NCBI GenBank assembly: GCA_017961625.1
Contig: JAGCWY010000059.1
Location: forward strand, 1 to 64,000
Origin: Ruminococcus sp.
GTDB lineage: Bacteria; Bacillota; Clostridia; Oscillospirales; Ruminococcaceae
Length of the DNA stretch: 64,000 nt
Direction: 5' to 3'
Part shown: positions 8,465-15,425 of the stretch, piece after piece
Position numbering within the stretch: the first letter of the stretch is position 1
How the letters are laid out: every line of letters begins with the position of its first letter
Position numbers and translations under genes: made by a program
The notes under the pieces: model-generated
Seen by the model: the letters and a program-made list of their open reading frames with translations, nothing else
Databases searched by the model: none
Told to the model about the DNA's origin: nothing

Positions 8465-9186
8465 TTAAAATCGCAATATGCGATGACGACAAATCAGTAA
8501 TAACTTCTATTAAGGAGGCTATAACTGATTTCGGCGCCGCCAACTCAGTTGAGTTTGAAATTCACAGCTTCAGCAGCGGTGAAAAGCTTGTGGAGAGCGA
8601 GCTGAACTTCGATCTTATATTCCTCGATATTGAAATGAGCGGTATCGACGGCATAAAGACCGCAAAGCTGATCCGCCCCACGGCAAGGCGTTCGAGGATA
8701 GTCTACGTGACTAATCACTCAGAACTCGCCCTGCAAAGCTATTCCGTACATCCCTTCGATTTCGTGGTGAAGCCCTTCAAAAGAGAGCGTATCACCCATG
8801 TGCTCGGTGAGCTTATGAAATACCTCGCCGATACTGCCGAGCCAGAATCGGTAATACAGCTCAAGGGTATGGACGGACCTTTGCTGCTCAATCTCAAAAA
8901 CATATACGTTTTTGAGTATACCGGCAACCGAAGGATCACAGTATACACCAAATCGGAAACATACTGCATAAAAGGCAGCCTTTCCGAAATATTCTCGCTT
9001 ATTGACTCCGAGAGCTTTACTTCTCCTCACAAGAGCTTCATCATTAATATGGAACACATCGATAAACTATCAGGCTTCACACTATATACTACCAATGGGA
9101 TAGAAGTCCCGGTCGCACAAAAGAAACTGAAAGAATTCCACAACGCTTTTAGCAGCTTTATTAAAAACTATATCAAACAGGAGTAA
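8461..9186 (+). CDS. LytTR-family response regulator (AgrA-like)
   Basis: 241 residues. An N-terminal receiver domain carries the acidic pair Asp8/Asp9 and the phosphoacceptor Asp56 in DLIFLDIEMSG, with the conserved Lys in VVKPFKRER. The C-terminal ~100 residues form a LytTR DNA-binding domain (region around IYVFEYTGNRRITVYT and SPHKSFIINMEHI). Such regulators bind direct repeats upstream of target promoters. Overlaps agrB by four bases and is followed at three bases by the kinase. Likely targets are the agrB and agrD promoters, and possibly the divergent LRR-dockerin gene; this is inferred. Confidence 0.92.
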   Translation: MIKIAICDDDKSVITSIKEAITDFGAANSVEFEIHSFSSGEKLVESELNFDLIFLDIEMSGIDGIKTAKLIRPTARRSRIVYVTNHSELALQSYSVHPFDFVVKPFKRERITHVLGELMKYLADTAEPESVIQLKGMDGPLLLNLKNIYVFEYTGNRRITVYTKSETYCIKGSLSEIFSLIDSESFTSPHKSFIINMEHIDKLSGFTLYTTNGIEVPVAQKKLKEFHNAFSSFIKNYIKQE

Positions 9187-9189
9187 ATC

Positions 9190-10509
9190 ATGGTTCTTTA
9201 TCTGATCAATCTGGCTGCCGCTATAGCCACATATACATACGCAATAATAGCTTTCGAAAAACTATTTTCTGAAAAACACACTCCTCTTTTTATCAGGATA
9301 TTATTCCTGCTGACTGTATCGCCCGTAAAGGCGCTTATACAAAAGTTCAGTCAGGACAATAATATGCCAATTATCAATGCGGTCAGTACATTTCTGTTTC
9401 TGTTCATACTAGCAACAATTTTCAATAAAAAGCCTTCTCTGAGAGTCTCCGTGTATGTTCTAGCTTTCATCGCAATAATGGCTATAGTAGAAGCCCTTAC
9501 AATGAATATACTCGGAAGGATCACAGGAATCGAAATTGATATGTTCAGGTATAAAGACGAGATATGCATGGCATGCGCGAACATTTTTGAATGGATATTC
9601 ATGCTTGTGATAACTAAAGCGTTTATAACCATAGTAACAGAAAAAGGACTGTACAATGTTCGCACTAATGAGCTTTTGATGTTCATGGTGCTTATCATAG
9701 GCGAAATCGTTCTCTTCGGCTTTTGCCACGACTTCTTCGTATCATCCGAGACAAATGCTCCGCGATATACTATAATAGTTTTACTTGCCATTATTTTTGT
9801 ATTTGATCTTTATCTTACCTATGTTCTGCGCAGAATATCTCAGAGCTACAGAATGGAAAAGGAACTCGACCTTCTCACCCAGCAGTCACAGCTCCAGCTA
9901 AACGCATACAAAGCTCTGAACGAGAAGTATACAGCCTCAAGACACGTTATCCACGATGTTAAAAAGCACCTTGCTTCCCTTGACGGTCTCATAAACGACA
10001 ACAAGACCGAAGAAGCCAAGCACTATAAGGAGCTCCTAACCTCTGAGCTCAACAAGCTCATACCGAGATTTGAGTGTGATAATGCCATTCTCACAGTTGT
10101 TATCAATAACAAAATGGAAGCAGCTGACAGAATGAACATAGACTTTACCGTTGATTCGGAGTATACCGAGATAGACTTTATCTCAAACCTCGATATTACA
10201 GCTATCTTTTCAAACCTCCTCGACAACGCCTTTGAAGCCTGTTCGGAGCTCCCCGAGAAGAATCGCCATGTTTCTCTCTCCATAAAGCGTCATAACCATT
10301 TTGTTTTCATTCTCCTTGAAAATACCTGCGGTAAAGTCATTGCCGACAGCAAAAATCATTACCAAAGTACAAAAAAAGACCATCAGGGCATAGGTATGTC
10401 GAATATAAAAAATGCCTGCAAGAAGTACGATGGCAGCTTTAATGCCCATACAGAAAACGGGCATTTTATCACGGAAGTTCTTATTCCAATACCAGATTAT
10501 GCACTTTGA
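9190..10509 (+). CDS. AgrC-like GHKL sensor histidine kinase
   Basis: 439 residues: about six membrane helices in the first ~215 residues, a coiled linker rich in Gln and Leu (217-245), then a GHKL kinase. The phosphorylated histidine is probably His255 in HVIHDVKKHL. The N box reads NLLDNAFEAC near residue 345 and the G box GIGMSN near 405. Membrane-rich N termini of this type bind cyclic peptides in AgrC/FsrC kinases. It directly follows the LytTR regulator, so the two should form the receptor pair for the AgrB/AgrD product. A terminator follows at 10512-10538, separating it from agrD. Confidence 0.92.
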   Translation: MVLYLINLAAAIATYTYAIIAFEKLFSEKHTPLFIRILFLLTVSPVKALIQKFSQDNNMPIINAVSTFLFLFILATIFNKKPSLRVSVYVLAFIAIMAIVEALTMNILGRITGIEIDMFRYKDEICMACANIFEWIFMLVITKAFITIVTEKGLYNVRTNELLMFMVLIIGEIVLFGFCHDFFVSSETNAPRYTIIVLLAIIFVFDLYLTYVLRRISQSYRMEKELDLLTQQSQLQLNAYKALNEKYTASRHVIHDVKKHLASLDGLINDNKTEEAKHYKELLTSELNKLIPRFECDNAILTVVINNKMEAADRMNIDFTVDSEYTEIDFISNLDITAIFSNLLDNAFEACSELPEKNRHVSLSIKRHNHFVFILLENTCGKVIADSKNHYQSTKKDHQGIGMSNIKNACKKYDGSFNAHTENGHFITEVLIPIPDYAL

Positions 10510-10511
10510 TT

Positions 10512-10538
10512 AAAACCGACCGTATAGAGGTCGGTTTT
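10512..10538 (+). terminator. Terminator of the agrB-regulator-kinase operon
   Basis: Ten-bp stem AAAACCGACC/GGTCGGTTTT with seven-base loop and T run. It separates the three-gene operon from agrD, which therefore needs its own promoter. Confidence 0.88.
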
Positions 10539-10559
10539 TTATTCGTTTCGGACTAAAAA

Positions 10560-10617
10560 TGCAAATACGCGGCGTTTAGTGCAAAGTTATTGACTTTTCG
10601 GAATTTATAAATATAAT
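10560..10617 (+). promoter_or_regulatory. agrD promoter with possible operator repeats
   Basis: TTGACT (10590-10595) and TATAAT (10612-10617), spacer 16 bp. Upstream are two direct TGCAAA copies (10560-10565 and 10580-10585), 20 bp apart, the second next to the -35 box. A TTTAG at 10575 lies exactly as far from the -35 box as in the agrB promoter. These are candidate sites for the LytTR regulator, though they do not match the Staphylococcus AgrA consensus well. Confidence 0.7.
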
Positions 10618-10622
10618 AATAC

Positions 10623-10654
10623 TTAGGCGTCGTCCAGAAAGTGCCCGCACTATC
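10623..10654 (+). repeat. Left arm of an imperfect inverted repeat around agrD
   Basis: TTAG...CCAGAAAGTG...GC here, in the agrD leader, matches in reverse the sequence at 11191-11217 (perfect core CCAGAAAGTG, 10634-10643 versus 11200-11209). The arms enclose agrD and the 22-bp tandem repeats. Confidence 0.5.
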
Positions 10655-10679
10655 ATTATATAGGAGGGATCTCATTTTT

Positions 10680-10835
10680 ATGAAGAAAACTCGGCACACT
10701 GTCACGGACATTATAATGAAAACTATCGTAGCAAAATCAGTAAAGGCAGCAGAGCAGAATGCCAATTCAGCTTGCTTCTTTTGGCATCACCAACCTACTC
10801 CCCCAAAAGATCTAAAAAAGTTCAGAAAATTTTAA
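10680..10835 (+). CDS. agrD: AgrD-like cyclic autoinducer peptide precursor
   Basis: A 51-residue peptide. AGGAGGGA at 10662-10669 precedes ATG 10680. The layout is that of AgrD: a basic, partly amphipathic N-terminal part (residues 1-28), a core with a single cysteine (Cys32 in NSACFFWHHQP), and a charged tail PPKDLKKFRKF. In Staphylococcus aureus AgrD the mature peptide ends five residues before the Pro of PKEL; counting the same way from PKDL here gives cleavage after His36 and a five-residue thiolactone ring C-F-F-W-H. It has its own promoter behind the operon terminator. Assignment rests on features and context; ring size is inference. Confidence 0.82.
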   Translation: MKKTRHTVTDIIMKTIVAKSVKAAEQNANSACFFWHHQPTPPKDLKKFRKF

Positions 10836-10984
10836 ACAATAGTTTACATAAGAAAAGCCTAACCTCTATCCATAACAATACTCTAAACTAAAAACACTGA
10901 AATGCCGATTATTTCTGATGCGTATTTGTTATCTGATACGCGGACTATCAACGATCTTACCATTACTGATTAAGTAACCGCAAC

Positions 10985-11138
10985 AATTGATCCACATAAT
11001 CGCTACAATCGATCCACACTATCACAATAATCGATCTACACAATCACAATAATCAATCCTCACAATCGCAATAATCGATCCTCACAATCGCAATAATCGA
11101 TCCTCACAATTGCAAAAATCGATTCTAAAAATCCAAAA
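10985..11138 (+). repeat. Seven tandem 22-bp repeats, unit AATCGATCCTCACAATCGCAAT
   Basis: Seven contiguous units begin at 10985, 11007, 11029, 11051, 11073, 11095 and 11117. The unit is AATCGATCCTCAC plus AATCGCAAT. The middle copies (11051-11116) are nearly identical and the outer ones have drifted. Most copies keep an ATCGAT palindrome, and AATCG recurs at offset 13 inside the unit. There are no unique spacers, so this is not CRISPR. A 22-bp period is about two helical turns, placing every copy on one face of DNA, as in arrays of protein-binding sites. Function unknown. Confidence 0.9.
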
Positions 11139-11190
11139 AAACTGACGCTGTAATTTTTCTGCCAAACGATCAGACGGACAGACAAAATGA

Positions 11191-11217
11191 TCGCGCAGTC
11201 ACTTTCTGGCGGCTAAC
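11191..11217 (-). repeat. Right arm of the imperfect inverted repeat around agrD
   Basis: Contains CACTTTCTGG (11200-11209), the reverse complement of the core in the agrD leader at 10634-10643, with weaker matches on both sides. A separate GCGGGCAC follows at 11225-11232, also complementary to GTGCCCGC at 10641-10648. Confidence 0.5.
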
Positions 11218-11575
11218 CTAAAAAGCGGGCACATGATCAATGCTACTGCGATCATAAATGCCTGAACGCTTGATCGAAACCACATCTTCTCTAATACATC
11301 ATATCCAAAAAGCGGAAGCGGAAACTGCCGGAGATTCCTTCCGGCAGGAGCCTCTTTCGTCTCCCCCCAATCCCCATGATGATGATCATTCGTATGGAAA
11401 TACTAAACCGGAACAAACAATGAACATATGACGCTTTCAGATCTCTCTTAAAAAAACCATCTCTAAAAAACGCTTGAAAGAAAAATTAGCAATTCAGAAT
11501 TTCCATTCAGTTGCTTGTTTCGAAGTAAATCATACAGTGATTTTTCATAAAAGGGAGTACCGCTTCAGCTCCCGA

Positions 11576-11616
11576 AGCAAAAGAGTCCATTCCTGATCAG
11601 AATGGACTCTTTTGCT
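11576..11616 (+). terminator. Strong terminator without an obvious gene
   Basis: A 17-bp perfect stem, AGCAAAAGAGTCCATTC (11576-11592) with its complement (11600-11616), followed by TTTTATTTG. It lies 740 bases past the agrD stop and 180 bases before the next gene, so it ends either a long agrD transcript or an unrecognised small RNA. Confidence 0.85.
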
Positions 11617-11685
11617 TTTATTTGTATCGGCAAACAACTTCACCGTTTATACACCGTCTTATCACTATGTCATCACCTTAGCATC

Positions 11686-11714
11686 TTGACTTTTTTCACT
11701 GTAAATGATAAAAT
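11686..11714 (+). promoter_or_regulatory. Promoter of the P-type ATPase gene
   Basis: TTGACT (11686-11691) and TAAAAT (11709-11714), spacer 17 bp. Confidence 0.75.
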
Positions 11715-11792
11715 ATTATCTGTTTAGTACTGTTATAATGTGGAATACGCCGCATTAAATCACACGGTGCTAACGGATATTGGAGGAAAAAC

Positions 11793-14417
11793 ATGAAACA
11801 CTATCTTGAATCCACAGAATCGGTCCTTAAAGAAGTTGAAAGTTCGGCTTCCGGACTTACCGCAGAAGAGGCTGCAAAGCGCCTTGAAAAGGTAGGTCAG
11901 AACAAGCTCGACGAGCCTCCCAAGCCCACTCTGCTTGCAAGGTTCATAGAACAGTTCAAGAACCCTATGATACTCGTACTTATCGCCGCAGCAGTAATAT
12001 CTGCGATCACGGGTATAATTTCCGAGGGCAAGCTTGAAGCGGACGTATTTATTATCCTGTTCGTTGTTTTAGCCAACGCCGTTCTCGGAGTATACCAGGA
12101 AAACAAAGCGGAATCCGCCATTGAAGCTCTGCAGGCTATGAGCGCCGCACAGAGCAAGGTATACCGCTCCGGCGAAATGATAGTAATACCCAGCTCGGAG
12201 CTTGTTCCAGGAGACGTTATAGCTCTCGAGGCCGGCGACAACGTACCTGCGGACTGCCGTATACTCGAAGCTGCTGCACTTAAGGCAGAGGAATCAGCAC
12301 TTACCGGTGAGAGCGTTCCCTCAGAAAAGGACAGTGATATCCTCACAGGCGAAGAGGTACCTCTCGGCGATAGAAAGAATATGCTCTACATGGGAAGCAG
12401 TATCGCCTACGGACGTGCTGAAGCTGTAGTTGTTGCAACAGGCATGGAGACCGAAATGGGCAAAATCGCAGGCGCTATCGCAAACGCCGACGACGATGAG
12501 ACTCCTCTCCAGAAGAGTCTCGACCAGCTCAGCAAGATACTCTCTGTTGCAGTGCTTGTTATATGTATCATCATTCTTGGTATAAATGTTTTACAGATGC
12601 TCGTTAAGGAAGGTGCGATAACTCTTCCCGGCTTCCTCAGCTCATTCATGATAGCTGTCAGCCTTGCAGTTGCTGCTATCCCAGAGGGACTTGCAGCCGT
12701 AGTTACTGTAGTTCTTTCCATAGGCGTTACCAATATGTCAAAGCGGGGAGCTATCATACGCAGACTTACCGCCGTTGAGGCTCTCGGCTGCGCACAGGTT
12801 ATATGCTCCGACAAGACAGGTACTCTCACACAGAACAAAATGACTGTTGTCCGCGAGAATACAGAGGATATACCCCTTCTTGCAACAGCTATGGCTCTCT
12901 GCTGTGACGCTGTTCTCAACTCTGACGACACAGTTGCAGGCGAGCCAACAGAGGCCGCTCTCGTAGCATACGCAAACAAGTGCGGACTTAAAAAATACAC
13001 TCTCGAAGCTGATCATCCTCGTGTTGCAGAGGCTCCCTTTGACTCCATGAGAAAGATGATGTCCACGGTACACAAGACCGACAATGGCTATATTCAGTAC
13101 ACAAAGGGCGCTCCCGATGAAGTACTGAAAAACTGTACACGTATGTACAAGGAGGGCGGAGTACGTATAATGACGGAGTCCGACAAGCTTGAGATACTCC
13201 GCAGAAACAAGGAAATGGCAGATCAGGCACTCAGAGTTCTTCTGGCTGCTTACCGCGAGTACGACGAGCTCCCCTCTGATACCTCTCCCGAGGCATTGGA
13301 GCACGACCTTATATACATAGGCATGACAGGTATGATAGACCCTGTACGTCCCGAAGTAAAGGACGCTATAGGTCTCTGCCGCACTGCCGGCATACGTCCT
13401 GTTATGATAACAGGCGACCACAGGGATACAGCAGTTGCTATCGCCAAGGAGCTTGGCATACTGGGCGAGGGCCAGCAGGCTCTCACAGGCGCGGAGCTCT
13501 CAAAGATACCTGACGACGAGTTTAATGCCCATGTTGAGGACTACAGCGTATATGCTAGAGTTCAGCCCGAACACAAGGTGCGTATAGTAAACGCATGGCG
13601 CAAGAAGGACATGACCACAGCTATGACAGGCGACGGCGTAAATGATGCTCCTTCAATCAAGAGCGCTGATATCGGCGTAGGTATGGGTATCACAGGTACA
13701 GACGTAACAAAGAACGTTGCTGATATGGTGCTCACAGATGACAACTTTGCAACTATCGTAGGCGCTGTCGAAGAGGGCAGACGTATCTATGACAATATCC
13801 GCAAGGCTATACAGTTTCTGCTTTCAAGCAACCTCAGCGAGGTGCTCTGCATACTTGCGGCTACATTCTTCATCGGTGAGGGCAGAAGCATATTCAGTCC
13901 TGTACACCTGTTATGGATAAACCTCATCTCTGACTGCTTCCCAGCAATAGCTCTTGGCATGGAGCCTGCAGAACAGGGTATAATGTCACGCAAGCCAAGA
14001 AGCAGCAATTCACACATATTCTCTGACGGTCTCGGTATAAACCTGCTGTGGCAGGGCGCAACGATCGCAGTTCTCACACTTGTTTCCTACTTCATCGGAG
14101 CACAGACCTCTCCCGAGGCCGGCACAACGATGGCGTTCATTACACTCTGCATATGTGAAATGCTCCACGCATGGAACATGAGAAGCTTAAAGGGCTCAAT
14201 ATTCACAATGAAGAGCAGAAATATAGTTCTTATTGGAGCTATTGCGCTTTCAGCACTCCTGACGATACCGGTACTTTTCATACCATCGCTCAGGACAATG
14301 TTCTCACTTGAAGCTCTCACTGGTTCAAATTATCTTTGGGCATTCCTGGTAGGCGCTTGTATTGTACCTATCGTTGAGATAGTAAAGTGCTTCCAGCGGG
14401 CGGCTGATAAGAAGTAA
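11793..14417 (+). CDS. P-type calcium-transporting ATPase (P2 type)
   Basis: 874 residues, the usual length for SERCA/PMCA-like bacterial pumps. Visible parts: N-terminal cation-ATPase domain, actuator motif ALTGESVPSEKD, helix-4 motif AAIPEGLAAVV, phosphorylation site CSDKTGTLTQNKM, hinge motif TGDGVNDAPSIKSADIG, and helix 6 WINLISDCFPAIALGMEP. The helix-6 Asn and Asp and the helix-4 Glu are calcium-site positions in this family, supporting Ca2+ export, although Mn2+ cannot be ruled out. It sits in the cytoplasmic membrane with ten predicted helices. GGAGG precedes the ATG; it is a single-gene unit with its own promoter. Confidence 0.93.
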   Translation: MKHYLESTESVLKEVESSASGLTAEEAAKRLEKVGQNKLDEPPKPTLLARFIEQFKNPMILVLIAAAVISAITGIISEGKLEADVFIILFVVLANAVLGVYQENKAESAIEALQAMSAAQSKVYRSGEMIVIPSSELVPGDVIALEAGDNVPADCRILEAAALKAEESALTGESVPSEKDSDILTGEEVPLGDRKNMLYMGSSIAYGRAEAVVVATGMETEMGKIAGAIANADDDETPLQKSLDQLSKILSVAVLVICIIILGINVLQMLVKEGAITLPGFLSSFMIAVSLAVAAIPEGLAAVVTVVLSIGVTNMSKRGAIIRRLTAVEALGCAQVICSDKTGTLTQNKMTVVRENTEDIPLLATAMALCCDAVLNSDDTVAGEPTEAALVAYANKCGLKKYTLEADHPRVAEAPFDSMRKMMSTVHKTDNGYIQYTKGAPDEVLKNCTRMYKEGGVRIMTESDKLEILRRNKEMADQALRVLLAAYREYDELPSDTSPEALEHDLIYIGMTGMIDPVRPEVKDAIGLCRTAGIRPVMITGDHRDTAVAIAKELGILGEGQQALTGAELSKIPDDEFNAHVEDYSVYARVQPEHKVRIVNAWRKKDMTTAMTGDGVNDAPSIKSADIGVGMGITGTDVTKNVADMVLTDDNFATIVGAVEEGRRIYDNIRKAIQFLLSSNLSEVLCILAATFFIGEGRSIFSPVHLLWINLISDCFPAIALGMEPAEQGIMSRKPRSSNSHIFSDGLGINLLWQGATIAVLTLVSYFIGAQTSPEAGTTMAFITLCICEMLHAWNMRSLKGSIFTMKSRNIVLIGAIALSALLTIPVLFIPSLRTMFSLEALTGSNYLWAFLVGACIVPIVEIVKCFQRAADKK

Positions 14418-14436
14418 GTAGAGAATAGAAAGTAAT

Positions 14437-14459
14437 ATGGGCGCCCTTTGGACGCCCAT
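14437..14459 (+). terminator. Probable terminator after the Ca2+-ATPase gene
   Basis: ATGGGCG (14437-14443) pairs with CGCCCAT (14453-14459). The T run behind it is weak. Confidence 0.5.
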
Positions 14460-14504
14460 GCTTTATACTTACAAATAATAAGGAGCTGCGTAAGGTATAT
14501 GAAT

Positions 14505-14790
14505 ATGATAAAAATGGTTGGAAAAATGGTATAAATCCAATTGTGACGGTGACTGGGAGCACTCATATAAAAACGTCTCTACCCGCACTGTAGACAACCC
14601 AGGATGGTCTGTTGAAATAAATTTGATTGAAACATCATTAGAAGACAAAAAATTTGAAAAAATTCAGATTGATAACGGCGATGAAGACTGGATTATGTGT
14701 TGGGTCGAAGATGGCAGATTTAAAGGGGCTGGCGATACAGATAAGTTATCCACCATTCTCGAGATTTTTAAAAAATGGCCTGAGAGCTAA
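14505..14790 (+). pseudogene. Imm53-like immunity protein gene with an apparent one-base frameshift near the start
   Basis: The frame from TTG 14518 encodes 90 residues with WYKSNCDGDWEHSY and TVDNPGWSVEINL, features of the Imm53 immunity family (polymorphic toxin systems). A good start exists upstream: AAGG at 14492-14495 and ATG 14505, but it is in another frame. Removing one A from the A run at 14510-14514 would join them and give M-I-K-W-L-E-K-W-Y, the expected N terminus. So the gene is either frameshifted, rescued by slippage or by the TTG start, or affected by a sequencing error. No toxin gene is near. It is more AT-rich than its neighbours, suggesting transfer. The end of the frame is intact. 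Confidence 0.65.
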
Positions 14791-14858
14791 CTTTTTGCAT
14801 ATTCACTATGTCCGAATAAGCGGACACACTAATTACGAATTAACAAAGAGGTGTTACC

Positions 14859-15356
14859 ATGAGACTAAGACCATACATACCAAGACACGACTTCGACGCA
14901 ATAAAGAACTGGGTTACAGACGAACGCACTCATGCAATGTGGAGTGCAAAACACGCTCCGTTTCCGCTTGAAAAAAATGCCTTTGACGAATTCCTGGCAG
15001 CTATGTACACAAAACACGGAGACTGCCCATTTGTGGCAACTACTGACGATGGAAGTACGGTAGGATTTTTATGCTGCGGCATAAACACCGAAAGCAACGA
15101 GGCTATGCTGGCTTTTGTTCTGATTGACCCTGCACAGCGTGGCAGGGGCTACGGAAAAGAAATGATACAGCTTGCAGCAAAATACTGCTTCGAGATACTC
15201 AAAGCGGACACAGTTCAGCTAAACGTTTTTACCGCAAACGAAAGAGCGCATAAGTGCTATGAGAGCGCCGGCTTTACCGAAAGGCGCACAGAAGAAAACG
15301 CATTTGCCTTCGGCGAAGAAATATGGGGCAGGTGCAATATGGTGCTAAAAAAATAA
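14859..15356 (+). CDS. GNAT-family N-acetyltransferase
   Basis: 165 residues with a GNAT fold resembling the RimI/RimJ group: an N-terminal MRLRPYIPRHDFDAIKNW segment, a central beta strand AMLAFVLIDP and the acetyl-CoA binding loop QRGRGYGKEMI (Q/R-x-x-G-x-G/A pattern), followed by LNVFTANERAHKCYESAGF, a typical C-terminal GNAT segment. It transfers acetyl from acetyl-CoA to an unknown amine. GAGGTG precedes the ATG. Single gene, ended by the hairpin at 15368-15400. Confidence 0.88.
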   Translation: MRLRPYIPRHDFDAIKNWVTDERTHAMWSAKHAPFPLEKNAFDEFLAAMYTKHGDCPFVATTDDGSTVGFLCCGINTESNEAMLAFVLIDPAQRGRGYGKEMIQLAAKYCFEILKADTVQLNVFTANERAHKCYESAGFTERRTEENAFAFGEEIWGRCNMVLKK

Positions 15357-15367
15357 GACATTAACGC

Positions 15368-15400
15368 AAAGCCATGGTCAGTGCAAATGACTATGGCTTT
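15368..15400. terminator. Bidirectional terminator between the GNAT and heptad-repeat genes
   Basis: Thirteen-bp stem AAAGCCATGGTCA/TGACTATGGCTTT with one G-T pair and a seven-base loop, with T runs in both directions. Confidence 0.85.
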
Positions 15401-15425
15401 TATTATACTCTAATAACTATTTCTC

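Larger units (their letters stand above)
10836..11792. other. 957-base non-coding region downstream of agrD
   Basis: No credible protein gene. It contains a tandem repeat array (10985-11138), the right arm of an inverted repeat (11191-11217), a hairpin CTGCCGGA/TCCGGCAG (11325-11347), a strong orphan terminator (11576-11616) and the promoter of the P-type ATPase (11686-11714). The rest is AT-rich without visible structure. Confidence 0.7.

Noticed and set aside
10583..10591. AAAGTTATT as a single AgrA-consensus site
   Set aside because: It matches the staphylococcal consensus at eight of nine positions, but no second copy sits at the required 21-22 bp distance.
10985..11138. CRISPR array
   Set aside because: The 22-bp units are contiguous, with no unique spacers, and no cas genes are in the window.
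12738..13421. Open frame of 227 codons antisense to the Ca2+-ATPase gene
   Set aside because: The plus-strand frame has every P-type ATPase motif; the opposite frame has no recognisable domain or start signal.
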